DNA of 64,000 bases from Vulcanimicrobium winogradskyi (GCA_003134965.1 PLDA01000002.1:868001-932000); one strand, 5' to 3'. Positions 7,910 to 17,500 are shown, counted from the first letter of the stretch. The notes: generated from the letters alone by a model not told the origin. Translations and numbers: made by a program.

Positions 7910-8827
7910 ATGGCACGAGAGTTCGAGATCGTTTGGGTCGACGCGTTCACGACGACGCCCCTGACCGGCAACGCCTGCGCGGTCGTGCTCGACGCGCGCG
8001 GCCTCGACGATGCGGCGATGCAAGCGATCGCGCGCGAGACGAACCTCTCGGAGACGAGCTTCGTCTTTCCCGGCGAAGGCGAGGCCGACTTCGTCGTGCG
8101 CTACTGGACGCCGGGCGGTGAGATCCCGCTCGCCGGACATCCGACGATCGCGACCACGCACGCGCTGTACGAGCGCGGTGCGCTGCCCGCCGGCCGCGAC
8201 ATCGTACGCTTGAAGATGCCGGCCGCGCTGATCCCGGTGACGATCCGGCACGGCACGCCGACGACGTACGCGATGTCGCAACCGCCGCCGGAGTTTCTCG
8301 CCCCGTTCCCGCGCGCCGACGCGGCCGCGGCGCTGCGCTTGCGCGAGGACGACCTGCTCGCCGGCGTCACGCCGCAGACGGTCAGTACGGGAACGCCGCA
8401 GCTGATGATCGCGCTGGCTTCGCGCGATGCGCTCGACCGCGCCGAACCCGATCGCCGGGCGCTGTTCCGCGATCCGCGCCGCGACTGGTTCTCCGTGCAC
8501 GTCTTCGCCCGTGCCGATGACCCTTCGTGTCACCCTGAGCTTGTCGAAGGGTCAGGGCAGGCTGTTGCGCTCGTCGCGCGGCACTTCGCCGACTTCGGCG
8601 ACGTGATCGAGGACCCGTTCACCGGCTCGGCGACCGGCGGGATGGCGGCGTACTGCGCGCGGTACGAGATCGTGCGCGAGCGCGCGTACGGCGTCGCCCA
8701 GGGGATGCACGTCCATCGCCCCGGCCACGCGCAGGTCGAGGTGGGCGGCGATCCGCCGTACGAGATCGGGCGCATCACCGTTGCCGGCCCGGCGGTCACG
8801 GTGCTGCGCGGAACGCTGCGGTTGTGA
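7910..8827 (+). CDS. PhzF-family isomerase/epimerase-like protein
   Basis: A 305-aa PhzF-fold protein. The N-terminal half contains VDAFTTTPLTGNACAVV and NLSETSFVF, whose Glu is the family catalytic acid/base. It also has the substrate-loop motif PLAGHPTIAT. The second half contains the matching DPFTGSATGG. A copy of the interspersed repeat is read through as HPELVEGS at about residues 209-216, in a region expected to be a surface loop. The start is the ATG at 7910, which gives the usual short family N-terminus. The 3' end overlaps the convergent ABC gene by 32 bases. The substrate is unknown. Confidence 0.85.
   Translation: MAREFEIVWVDAFTTTPLTGNACAVVLDARGLDDAAMQAIARETNLSETSFVFPGEGEADFVVRYWTPGGEIPLAGHPTIATTHALYERGALPAGRDIVRLKMPAALIPVTIRHGTPTTYAMSQPPPEFLAPFPRADAAAALRLREDDLLAGVTPQTVSTGTPQLMIALASRDALDRAEPDRRALFRDPRRDWFSVHVFARADDPSCHPELVEGSGQAVALVARHFADFGDVIEDPFTGSATGGMAAYCARYEIVRERAYGVAQGMHVHRPGHAQVEVGGDPPYEIGRITVAGPAVTVLRGTLRL
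8534..8550 (-). repeat. 17-bp interspersed repeat, copy 5
   Basis: CCTGAGCTTGTCGAAGG on the plus strand (inverse orientation of copies 1-4), inside phzF and read as PELVEG. Confidence 0.85.
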
Positions 8828-10238
8828 TGCGATTCCCGGCGACGACGCACTCGCGGCGCACGAACGCCGGCAGATCGTCGTCGTGGTGGGAGATGACGAT
8901 CACCGTCGTTCCGCCGGCCGCGAGATCGGTCAGAATCGCGCGCAGCGTCTCGCGGAACTGCTCGTCGAGCCCGCTCCAGATCTCGTCGAGGATCAGCACC
9001 TCCGGCCGGTTCACGAGCCCGCGCGCGATCAAGACTTTCCGCCGCTCGCCGAACGAGAGCATGAGAAAGCGGCGCGCGCGAAGATGGTCGAGCCCCAACC
9101 GGCGCATCAGCTCGACCGCGTCGGCGCGCCGCGACGCGTCGGGCGCGAGCATGATACCGATGCTCGAGGCATAGCCCGAGCACACGACGTCCTCGGCGGT
9201 CGGGTTCACGTCGTACGCGGTTTGCAGCTGGTCGGAGACGTGCGCGATGCGCCGTTTGAGCTCCCAGAGATCGAACGGGCCGCGCTCGCCGAACCGCACG
9301 ACGTCCGCACCGTACGCGGCAGGCACCGTGCCGGCGATGAGTTCTGCGAACGTGCTCTTCCCCGAACCGTTCTCGCCGCGAATCACGGTGTGTTGGCCGC
9401 GCCGCAGCGACCAGTCGATCCCGCGCAGGACGAGGTTTTCGCCGCGGTAGACGTCCGCGCCGCGAATCGCGACGAGCGGTTCGTCGTCCACGGGCGTCGC
9501 GGCAGGCCGCCGCTCGGGCCCGGCCCGCAGACGTGCGGACCGGGGAGGACCGTCGCCCAGCACGGCGATCCGCCCGCCGTCGAGCACCGCGTGCGCGTTC
9601 GTCGTCTCGGGGAGGTCGCCGGTGCGATGGGACGCGCACACGACGTGCGTCGTCCCGGCGACGCGGGCGAGAAACGCGAGCAGCTCGCGTCGCATCCGCC
9701 GGTCGAGCCCGTTGGTGAACTCGTCGAGCACCAGGACCCGAGGCGAACGAACGAGCGCTCGCGCGACGAGCAGGACGCGCAGCTCCCCGAACGAGAGTTC
9801 GCGCACCGGACGCGCGGCGATCGCGTCCAGGCCGAAGCGGTCGACGAGGGCGTCGGCCCGCTCGCGCTCCGAGGGGTCGAGCCCGCGCGGAAGGTACACG
9901 GAATCGTGCAGCCCGGTCGCAATCAGCACGCGGCCGGAAAAGCTCAGGTCGAGCCGCGTGTAGCGCTCCTGCAGTTCGGGGGAGACGTAGCCGATGCGCG
10001 GGGCCGCGGCAGCGACCGGCTGCTCCGCCCCGTCGAGCGCGTACCTGCGCACGCCGCCGTCGGGATCGATCCAGCGGTCGCCGCGAATCACGCCCAGCAG
10101 CGTGCTCTTTCCGGAACCGTTCGGGCCCACGATCGCCCACTGCTGTCCCGGGCGCAGCGTCCAGGAAACGTCGTGCAGAACGTGACGCCCGTCGAGATGG
10201 ACGTTCACGCGCTCGAGCTCGATCAGCGGGCGCGGCAT
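8796..10238 (-). CDS. Tandem ABC ATPase, ModF-like
   Basis: A 480-aa soluble protein with two fused ABC nucleotide-binding domains and no membrane segment. Domain 1 has Walker A GPNGSGKST (about residues 38-46), signature ELSFGELR and Walker B VLVLDEFTNGLD. Domain 2 has Walker A GENGSGKST, signature MLSFGERRK and Walker B VLILDEIWSGLD, ending with VIVISHHDDD. This architecture matches ModF/YlmA-type ATPases, whose role is poorly understood. No permease is adjacent. The ATG at 10238 gives a natural N-terminus. It diverges from the arginase-fold gene with a 42-base gap. Confidence 0.85.
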   Translation of the reverse strand: MPRPLIELERVNVHLDGRHVLHDVSWTLRPGQQWAIVGPNGSGKSTLLGVIRGDRWIDPDGGVRRYALDGAEQPVAAAAPRIGYVSPELQERYTRLDLSFSGRVLIATGLHDSVYLPRGLDPSERERADALVDRFGLDAIAARPVRELSFGELRVLLVARALVRSPRVLVLDEFTNGLDRRMRRELLAFLARVAGTTHVVCASHRTGDLPETTNAHAVLDGGRIAVLGDGPPRSARLRAGPERRPAATPVDDEPLVAIRGADVYRGENLVLRGIDWSLRRGQHTVIRGENGSGKSTFAELIAGTVPAAYGADVVRFGERGPFDLWELKRRIAHVSDQLQTAYDVNPTAEDVVCSGYASSIGIMLAPDASRRADAVELMRRLGLDHLRARRFLMLSFGERRKVLIARGLVNRPEVLILDEIWSGLDEQFRETLRAILTDLAAGGTTVIVISHHDDDLPAFVRRECVVAGNRITTAAFRAAP

Positions 10239-10280
10239 CGTGCGGCGGTTTCTCGCCTCCGCCGCCGAAGACCGCCCGCC

Positions 10281-11042
10281 GTGCGACGCATCCTGGTTCC
10301 GTATCACCACGCCGAGGCGCTGCCGAAGATGGCGGACGCGTTCGCCGCCGACGATGCGGTGATCGTCTCGAAGGGGCCGGCCGGCGCGATGGTCACGCGG
10401 TTGTACGACCAGGTCGCCGCCCGGGTCGCGGCAAGCACCGAACCGGCCGTCGTCGCGAGCGGCGACTGCACGACGGCGCTCGCGACGGTGGCAGGATTGC
10501 AGCGGCGCGGTTTGTCGCCGAGCGTGATCTGGCTCGACGCGCACGGTGATTTCAACACGCCGCGCACGACGCGCAGCGGATACCTCGGCGGAATGGCGCT
10601 GGCCATGCTCGTCGGTCGCGCGGGTGCGCAGCTCACGCGAGCGATCGGCTTGCGTGCGGTTCCCGAAGATGCGTGCATGCTCGCCGGCGCACGCGATCTC
10701 GATCCGCTCGAGCGTGCGCTGCTCGACGCATCGGCGGTGCGGCGTATCGACGACGTCGCCGCGCTCGCGCGCGCATCGCTACCGCCTTCACCGTGGTACG
10801 TGCATCTCGACGTCGACGTCATCGATCCGTCGGAGCTGCCGCCGCTACGCTTCCCCGCGCCCGGCGGGCCGAGCGCGAGCGCGGTCGCCGAAGCGCTGCG
10901 AGCGCTCGCATCGCGCGGTACGATTGCAGCGCTCGGCCTTGCCTGCACGTTCGCGCCGGAAACGTTCGCCGGGGTCGATCCGCTCGAACGCATCCGACCG
11001 CTCGTCGATGCGGCGCTCGGCTCGTCCTCGAACACGACATAA
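10281..11042 (+). CDS. Arginase/agmatinase-fold protein
   Basis: A 253-aa ureohydrolase-fold protein; family members hydrolyse guanidino compounds using two Mn ions. The metal motifs WLDAHGDFNTP (about residue 84) and HLDVDVIDP (about residue 177) are intact. The first motif reads ASGDCTTAL where classical arginases have GGDHS, so the Mn-ligand His is Cys. At the end, FAPETFAGVDP occupies the usual D/E-P-x-x-D region. The GTG start at 10281 is immediately upstream of RRILVPYH. The enzyme may have an altered metal site or substrate. Confidence 0.78.
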   Translation: MRRILVPYHHAEALPKMADAFAADDAVIVSKGPAGAMVTRLYDQVAARVAASTEPAVVASGDCTTALATVAGLQRRGLSPSVIWLDAHGDFNTPRTTRSGYLGGMALAMLVGRAGAQLTRAIGLRAVPEDACMLAGARDLDPLERALLDASAVRRIDDVAALARASLPPSPWYVHLDVDVIDPSELPPLRFPAPGGPSASAVAEALRALASRGTIAALGLACTFAPETFAGVDPLERIRPLVDAALGSSSNTT

Positions 11043-11105
11043 AGCAACGGCGCGCGCGCGCCGATACCTGAGTACACGCTCTCGGCATCCAAGGAAGGAT
11101 TCATC

Positions 11106-11732
11106 GTGCGCGTCATCACTTGCATTCTCGCAGCGCTCGTTGCAACGTCATCTGCGGCATTCGCCGATCAGCCGTTGCGTCACGTCGAGTACGCGGTTAC
11201 CACGAACGTCGACGGCCGCGCGTCGACCTCGCGTTTGCTGCTCGACCTCGTCGGCACGACGAACGATCGCGGCATCTCGCTCACCATCGCCGAACCCGGC
11301 GTCGCGGATCCGGTGCGCGTCGACGTCGATGCGCGCGGCGTCGTGACGATCGCGATGGCAAGCGACGGGCCGCTCTCGCCCGAGGCGAAGATGCTGGTCT
11401 ACTTCTTCGCGCTGGGCGCGCAGAACATGACCGGTCTCGGCCGGGGCGATGAGTGGGCGGCCGACGGCGCGACCGGCGACGGCGCGCAACACCGCACCCG
11501 CTTTCGCGTCGTGCGCATCCCTGGCGAGGGCCGGCTCGACATCTCGTTCACGCGCGACCTCGACCTGGGCGGCGAGCACGCCGGCTATCGCGGGCACCTG
11601 CTCTACGACGCGTTCAAGGTCGTCCCGCTTTCGGTCGACGCGCGGGGCGAGGTCCAGGCAAACGAGCTCGGCGTCCAGCGGACGCACGAGGTCCGGCTCG
11701 CCTTGACACTGGTCAAGGACTCGCAGCCCTAG
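11106..11732 (+). CDS. Secreted hypothetical protein
   Basis: A 208-aa protein with a clear signal peptide (VITCILAALVATSSAAFA, cleavage expected after about residue 20). The GTG start has a good Shine-Dalgarno (AAGGAAGG) about seven bases upstream. The rest is predicted mixed beta, with no Cys after the signal and no motif I recognise. It should be exported across the inner membrane. It sits alone between the arginase-fold gene and the pirin gene. Confidence 0.65.
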   Translation: MRVITCILAALVATSSAAFADQPLRHVEYAVTTNVDGRASTSRLLLDLVGTTNDRGISLTIAEPGVADPVRVDVDARGVVTIAMASDGPLSPEAKMLVYFFALGAQNMTGLGRGDEWAADGATGDGAQHRTRFRVVRIPGEGRLDISFTRDLDLGGEHAGYRGHLLYDAFKVVPLSVDARGEVQANELGVQRTHEVRLALTLVKDSQP

Positions 11733-11779
11733 GCTTCAGCGGCAACCCTTGAGGGTCGGCTACTGTTAGTAAGTCCGTA

Positions 11780-12670
11780 ATGCCCGCTCAGACCGCCACC
11801 ACCCGCTCGCTCACTCGCGTGATCACCGCCGTCGCCACCCTCGAAGGCGGCGGCTTCCTGGTGCACCGCCCGCTTCCGACCCGCGCCGTCGAACAGGTCG
11901 ACCCGTTCTTGCTGCTCGACGAGATGGGTCCGATGGACCACGGCCCCGGCGAAGCCGAAGGCGCGCCGGACCATCCCCACAAGGGCTTCGAGCTGATCAC
12001 CTATCTGCTGGCCGGCGAGATGGAGCACCTCGACTCGCACGGCAACCACGGGATCCTGCGGGCGGGCGACGCGCAGTACATGCTCGGCGGAGCGGGGCTC
12101 GTCCACTCGGAGATGCCGAGCGAAGCGTTCCTGCGCAGCGGCGGGCACCGGCACGGTTTCCAGATCTGGGTCAACCTGTCGAAGGCCGACAAGGCGCTCG
12201 CGCCGAGCTACAAAGACGTCCCGTCCGACACGATCCCGGTCGCGCGGCCGTCCGAGGGCGTCACCGCACGTGTCCTCGCGGGCGAGGTCTTCGGTGTACG
12301 CGGCCCGGTTCACACCGTGACGCCGTGGTCGTACGTGCACGTGACGCTCGCCCCCGGTGCGCGCGTCGAACAGCCCGTCCCACGCGGTTGGACCGCGACG
12401 GCGTACGTGTTCGGCGGCGCCGGCAGCATCGGCACCCGCGAGGTGCGGCGCGGCGACTACGCCGTCTTCGCCGACGACGGCGAAACGATCGCGCTCGAGA
12501 ACACCGGCACCGAACCGCTCGACGCGCTGCTCCTCTGCGCCCGTCCGATCGCGGAGCCGATGGTGCGCTATGGCCCCTTCGTGATGAACTCGATCGACGA
12601 GATCCAGCGCGCGTTCGAGGACTACCGCGCCGGCCGCTTCGGCGAGATCAAACCGATCGTCGCGGAGTAA
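11780..12670 (+). CDS. Pirin family protein
   Basis: A 296-aa bicupin. The N-terminal cupin carries the metal site: DHPHKGFE (two His), with the next His and Glu in MEHLDSHGN and VHSEMPSE. The C-terminal cupin (about residues 175-260) lacks a metal set, as usual. Pirins bind Fe and some act as quercetin 2,3-dioxygenases or regulators; the role here cannot be chosen. The start is the ATG at 11780. Length and domain order are typical. Confidence 0.88.
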   Translation: MPAQTATTRSLTRVITAVATLEGGGFLVHRPLPTRAVEQVDPFLLLDEMGPMDHGPGEAEGAPDHPHKGFELITYLLAGEMEHLDSHGNHGILRAGDAQYMLGGAGLVHSEMPSEAFLRSGGHRHGFQIWVNLSKADKALAPSYKDVPSDTIPVARPSEGVTARVLAGEVFGVRGPVHTVTPWSYVHVTLAPGARVEQPVPRGWTATAYVFGGAGSIGTREVRRGDYAVFADDGETIALENTGTEPLDALLLCARPIAEPMVRYGPFVMNSIDEIQRAFEDYRAGRFGEIKPIVAE

Positions 12671-12679
12671 CCGCGAGGC

Positions 12680-13423
12680 TCAGAAGCTCACCGTCAAGAC
12701 ATAGTCGGCTTCGAGCTTCGTGCAGTTGAACACCGTGGTCGCGTACCGCGTCCGGCGCGCTGCGTCGAGCGCCGCAACGTCGAGATGCGAGGCGCCGGTC
12801 GAAACGACGATACGGGTCGCAATGACCTGATCGTTGGGGTCGAGCGTGACCAGCACCTCGGCCTTGCGGCCCGCACCGTCGGCCACCATCGATCGCGCGA
12901 CGCTGATCGCATGCGCGCTCGCGTTGCGTTCGGGGCAGGTATGGCGCAGCATGACGGGCGGCGGCGCGTCTTGGACGGGAAGCCCGGCGACGGCGGCGCG
13001 CAACGTGTCGTCGGCGTCCTCGGGTGCGGCGTTCGGCGCGACCCACGGGATCAGCGTCTCGCGGCAGACCGGCCGTGCCGGCGGGTCGAGTGAGGTCACG
13101 ATCGCCGCGTCGATCGCGACCGGACGCGGAAACCGGACGACGACCGGGACTGCGTCGCCGTGCGAACCGTCGCGCTCGCGCGCGAAGGCGCGGAACGGAA
13201 CGGCATAGCGCAGGTCGCCCGCATACAGCGCGGTGCTTCCGGAGATCGTTCGCGACGGGCCGCCGGTCCAGAACGCCAGCGCAACCCGGGTCGCGTCGAT
13301 CCGTCGCACCGCGAGCCCGACGTCGCACGCGTCGGCCGGCGCCGGGGGCGCGTCCACCGCGGCGGCGGATGCCGCCGGGATCGATGCCAGCAAGGCCAGC
13401 GCGAGGACCGCGAAGGAGCGCAC
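12680..13423 (-). CDS. Secreted protein with a TonB-like C-terminal domain
   Basis: A 247-aa protein that starts with a signal peptide (FAVLALALLASIPAASA). Its last roughly 90 residues look like a TonB_C fold: VLVTLDPNDQVIATRIVVS, followed by LDVAALDAARRTRYATTVF and a final beta strand. This is the A-x-x-A-x-x-x-Y pattern of TonB C-termini. It has no proline-rich spacer and no ExbBD partner nearby, so it is probably a periplasmic TonB-C-domain protein rather than an energy transducer. The start is GTG at 13423. It is convergent with the pirin gene. Confidence 0.65.
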   Translation of the reverse strand: MRSFAVLALALLASIPAASAAAVDAPPAPADACDVGLAVRRIDATRVALAFWTGGPSRTISGSTALYAGDLRYAVPFRAFARERDGSHGDAVPVVVRFPRPVAIDAAIVTSLDPPARPVCRETLIPWVAPNAAPEDADDTLRAAVAGLPVQDAPPPVMLRHTCPERNASAHAISVARSMVADGAGRKAEVLVTLDPNDQVIATRIVVSTGASHLDVAALDAARRTRYATTVFNCTKLEADYVLTVSF

Positions 13424-13447
13424 TGCGACAGCGTTCGACTCGACCCC

Positions 13448-14014
13448 CTACAGTCGCTGCTTGCGCAGTGCCTTGAAGAGCGCCTCGACGCGTTTTCGTT
13501 CGTAGACGGGAGTTTCTTTGAGTTCCAACTCCGTCCAGGCTCGAAGCGCGTCGAGATCGATGCTGTCGCGCTGCGCCCGCGCGACGCTGACCGCAGTTGT
13601 CAATCCGGAGTAGTCGTTCCACGCGAGATAGTGCATGAACCGGTCGCGGACCGCGTCGAGCGCGCTGATCACGTGCAGGAGCTCGTGACCGCGTTTGACC
13701 GTTCTCCACTCCGTTATGAAGTCGCGCCCAATCGCTAACGGTCCCGGCGGAAAATCAACGCTCCATTCGGTGGCGAGCTCGTGTACGTAGATGCGGCCTT
13801 CCCTCCGGAAGCCAAGCCGGGCAAGAATCGGAGATACTTCGGCCAGCGGGATGTCGACGGTCATGACAAAGTCTGCGTCGGCCGACATATACGCTTCAGG
13901 GGCGTAGAACGTCGCCGCACTTCCTCCGCAGAGGATCGCCGTGATGCCGGCCGCGTCGAGCGCGGTGCACACGACGAATGCACCGTCGATCAGCGACGAG
14001 TCGGCCCGAATCAT
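13448..14014 (-). CDS. Nucleotidyltransferase of a two-gene regulator/NTase module
   Basis: A 188-aa protein with a minimal nucleotidyltransferase signature: LCGGSAATFY (Gly30-Gly31-Ser32) and SADADFVM (Asp46 and Asp48). This is the hG-G/S plus D-x-D arrangement of the DUF6036/AbiEii-like group, which holds several toxin or resistance NTases. The ATG overlaps the stop of the upstream winged-helix gene as ATGA, so the two are translationally coupled. Base composition is visibly less GC-rich than in neighbours, and the module follows an AT-rich promoter, which suggests lateral acquisition. Toxin activity is inferred from gene order only. Confidence 0.7.
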   Translation of the reverse strand: MIRADSSLIDGAFVVCTALDAAGITAILCGGSAATFYAPEAYMSADADFVMTVDIPLAEVSPILARLGFRREGRIYVHELATEWSVDFPPGPLAIGRDFITEWRTVKRGHELLHVISALDAVRDRFMHYLAWNDYSGLTTAVSVARAQRDSIDLDALRAWTELELKETPVYERKRVEALFKALRKQRL

Positions 14015-14346
14015 ATTTTCTTTCCTGGACGGCGAGGGCGCTGTCGCACCTTCGCCGCGATATTTCGGATATCGGGGTCCCCCTCTGCGAGCCGTTCGAG
14101 GAGCGCACGGAACTCCGACGCGGCATACCAGCGACGATCGAGCTCGACCAGTCGCGTGCGACCGACCAGGCGCGACGCGACGACACCAAGATCTTGCAAA
14201 GCCATGACGGCGTTTTGCACGGAGATGAGATGCGCTTCTAGCAAGGTCGCGATCTGGCGAGGATAGGCCGGTTCGACCAAAACCAGCAGTTTCAGAATCC
14301 GCTCTCGCAGTCGCGAGCCGAATAGGGAATCCTCGCGAGTCGCCAT
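14011..14346 (-). CDS. Small winged-helix DNA-binding protein (putative antitoxin/autoregulator)
   Basis: A 111-aa basic protein. Residues 11-75 form an ArsR/MarR-like winged helix: RLRERILKLLVLVEPAYP, then QIATLLEAHLISVQNAVMAL as the recognition region, then SRLVGRTRLVELD as the wing. The C-terminal tail is Arg/Lys-rich. It is first in a two-gene operon with the nucleotidyltransferase. Its promoter has two dyad-symmetric sites, the nearer covering the -10 box, so self-repression is likely. The start codon lies about seven bases after the -10 box with no Shine-Dalgarno, so the mRNA may be leaderless. Confidence 0.72.
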   Translation of the reverse strand: MATREDSLFGSRLRERILKLLVLVEPAYPRQIATLLEAHLISVQNAVMALQDLGVVASRLVGRTRLVELDRRWYAASEFRALLERLAEGDPDIRNIAAKVRQRPRRPGKKI

Positions 14347-14350
14347 ATAG

Positions 14351-14366
14351 ACTATTTTAACATAGT
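14351..14366. promoter_or_regulatory. Operator-like dyad O1 over the -10 box
   Basis: ACTATTTTAACATAGT, a 16-bp palindrome with one mismatched pair. It covers the -10 box of the wHTH/NTase promoter. Confidence 0.6.
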
Positions 14367-14382
14367 TTCATAACCAATTCAA
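14354..14382 (-). promoter_or_regulatory. Sigma-70-type promoter of the wHTH/NTase operon
   Basis: On the minus strand: -35 TTGAAT (plus 14377-14382), a 17-base spacer and -10 TAAAAT (plus 14354-14359). The ATG begins eight bases beyond the -10 box, which places the predicted transcription start at or beside the start codon. Confidence 0.65.
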
Positions 14383-14394
14383 AGTAGTCGTATG

Positions 14395-14410
14395 ACTATG
14401 TTAAAACAGT
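14395..14410. promoter_or_regulatory. Operator-like dyad O2
   Basis: ACTATGTTAAAACAGT, matching the reverse complement of O1 at 15 of 16 positions. It lies 44 bp (about four helical turns) from O1 and upstream of the -35 box. The spacing allows same-face binding of two dimers. Confidence 0.55.
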
Positions 14411-14488
14411 CAATACCATCCTCCACAGCTGCATCGTACGGTCGCTGCCCCGCCCCGTACCATGATCGTACCGTCGTCCGGCGGGAAT

Positions 14489-14502
14489 CGAACACGTGTT
14501 CG
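14489..14502. promoter_or_regulatory. SOS box (LexA site) of dnaE2
   Basis: CGAACACGTGTTCG, a perfect 14-bp palindrome that fits the Gram-positive/actinobacterial LexA consensus CGAAC-N4-GTTCG at every fixed position. It ends 17 bases before the chosen dnaE2 ATG. It also argues against translation starting at the GTG inside it (14496). Confidence 0.8.
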
Positions 14503-14519
14503 GGTATCACCTCAGTCCG

Positions 14520-17500
14520 ATGCCCGACCCCGAGTATGCCGAGCTCCACTGCTGGTCGAACTTCAGCTTCCTCGAGGGCTCCACGCACCCCGAGGAGCTG
14601 GTCGAGCACGGAACGCAGCTGGGGCTGCGCGGGATCGCGCTGACCGACCGCGACGGGCTCTACGGCGCGGTGCGGTTCGCGAAGCACGCCGCAACCGCGG
14701 GCTCGTTCGCGGCGCTCTGCGGCGCCGAGCTGACGCTGGAGTCCACCGACGCCGAGCCGATCAGGTGTCACCCTGAGCCTGTCGAAGGGCGCCCCGCCCG
14801 GCCGGCCAAGGAGGTGCCGACCGACACCCCGCGGCTCGTTCTGATCGCGGCCGACAAGACCGGCTTCGGCAACCTCGCGCGCTTGATCTCGACCGCGCAG
14901 CTCCGCGGGCGCAAGCGCGACGCGCGGCTGCGGCTCGACGATCTCGAGGGGCGGACGGCCGGGCTGATCGCGCTCTCCGGCGGCCGCAACGGCGTGGTGG
15001 AAAAGGCGCTGCTGCGGCGCGACACCGACGCCGCGGTCGCCCTCGGCGCGCGCCTGCGCGACCTCTTCCCGGGACGCTTCTATCTCGAGCTGCAGCATCA
15101 CGTGCGGCCGGAAGATGCGGCGCTCATTCGCGCGCTGGTGCGGCTCGCGATGCGGCTCGACGTTCCGTACGTCGCGACCAACGGCGTCGCGTACGCGACG
15201 CGCGAGGACGCGCGGCTGTGCGACGTGCTGACCTGCGTGAAGTACACGACGGCGCTGCAGAACGCGGGGACGCTGCTGCGCCCGAATCACGAGCACCATC
15301 TCAAGACGCCGGCGCAGATGGCGCGGCTGTTCGCCGAGTTTCCGCTCGCGATCGCGAACACGCTGGCAATCGCCGAGCACTGTACGTTCCGGCTCGACAA
15401 GCTGCACGGCGAGTTTCCGCTCTACTCGATCCCCGCCGGCGAGACGTCGGCGCAGTCGTATCTGCGCACGCTCGTGTACCAGGGCACGCGAGAGCGGTAC
15501 GCGCAGCCGCTCGATCCCAAGGTCGAGCGCCAACTGGAGTACGAGCTCGGGATCATCGCGCGGATGGATCTCGCCGGCTACTTCCTGGTGGTGTGGGACA
15601 TCGCGAACGCCGCGAAGCGGCTGGGCGTCCTCGCGCAAGGACGCGGTTCGGCGGCGAACTCGGCGGTCTGCTACGCGCTCGGGATCACCGCGATCGATCC
15701 GGTCGCGAGCGGGCTGCTCTTCGAGCGCTTTCTGAGCGAGGAGCGCGGCGAGGTCCCCGACATCGACATCGACTTCGCGCACCAAGACCGCGAGCAGGTG
15801 ATCCAGTACGTCTACGAGCGCTACGGGCGCGAGCACGCGGCGATGGCGGCCGAAGTGATCACCTACCGCACGCGCTCGGCGATCCGCGACGTCGGCAAAG
15901 CGCTCGGGTTGACGCTCGGCCAGGTCGATGCCGTCGTGCGCGAGTACGACGCGCGCGAATCGCTCGCCGGCGCGGTCGGCGCCGTGCACGATACGGCCAA
16001 ACCGATCCCGCACTCCGTCGCGAAGCGGCGCGACCTCGATGCGGGCTCGAACGTTTTTCACTCGCGTAACAACGACGCGCCGGCGGCGACCCCGGGCCGT
16101 TCGCTCGTCCCCGGCTTCGGGGATGCCGACGAGTACTTCGGTCGCGACCCCGATCCGCAGATCCGCGGTCCGGTCGGCGGCGCGCTCGGCACGATGCTGC
16201 TGACGATCTGCCGGCGTATCGACGGCTTCCCGCGGCACATGGGGATCCACAGCGGCGGAATGGTGATCACGCGCTCGCCGCTGGTCGAGGTCGCACCGGT
16301 CGAGTGGGCGACGATGCGCGACCGCACCATCGTGCAATGGGACAAGGACGACCTCTCCGACTTGGGTCTCATCAAGATCGATCTGCTCGGACTCGGGATG
16401 CTCTCGCTGCTGCGCGACGCGTTCGCGCTTCATCGCCGGCGCTACCCCGAGCGCGGTCCGCTCTCGCTGAACGACATCCCGCCGGACGACCGCCCGACGT
16501 ACGAGATGCTGCAGCGCGCCGATTCGATCGGCGTCTTTCAAGTCGAGTCGCGCGCGCAGATGTCGATGCTGCCGCGCTTGAAACCGCACTGCTTCTACGA
16601 CCTCGTGATGCAGGTCGCGATCATCCGGCCGGGGCCGATCCAAGGCGACATGATCCACCCGTTCCTGCGCCGCCGCAACGGCCAGGAGCCGGTGACGTAT
16701 CCGCATCCCAAGCTGAAGCCGATCTTGGAACGGACGCTCGGCGTCCCGCTCTTCCAAGAGCAGGGGATGCGCATGGCGATGGAAGCGGCCGGATTCAGCG
16801 CGGGGGAAGCGGATCGTCTGCGCCGCGCGATGGGGCACAAACGCTCGCGCGAGCGGATGGCCGAGCTCTATCCACCGCTGGTGGAGGGAATGGTGCGGAA
16901 CGGCATCCCGCGCGAGGACGCCGATAAGCTCTTTCACATGCTCGAAGGCTTCGCTGACTACGGCTTCCCCGAGTCGCACGCGGCCTCGTTCGCGCTGCTC
17001 GCCTACGCGTCGGCGTACGTGAAGTGCCACGAGCCGGCGATCTTCTGCGCGGCGATCCTCAACGTGCAGCCGATGGGTTTCTACTCGACCGAAGTGCTCG
17101 TCAACGACGCGCGCCGCCACGACGTCGTGGTGAAGCCGATCGTCGTCAACGAGAGCGAGTGGTGGAGCTTCGTCGACAGCGACGGCGCGCTACGGCTGGG
17201 GTTCCACCTCGTGCGCGGAATGGGCGAGGTGCAGCGCAGCCGGCTGGAACGCACGCTGACGCATGGAGACCGCGAGTTCTCCGATCTGGTCGATTTTGCG
17301 CGCCGTACCGAGCTCGAGCGTGACGCACTGGAGAACCTCGCCGCGGCCGGCGCGTTCGTGCGGTGGTTTCCGACGCGGCGCGAAGCGATGTGGGCGCTGC
17401 GCGGCCTCGACGAGCGCGAGGCACGCGGCGAGCTCGGGCGTGCGATGGAGATCGTCGACGAGCCCGAACCCGCGTTACCCGCGCTGAGTGCGGTCGAACA

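Noticed and set aside
14496..14519. dnaE2 start at GTG 14496
   Set aside because: The codon lies inside the SOS box and the added residues are not part of DnaE2; the ATG at 14520 fits the family.
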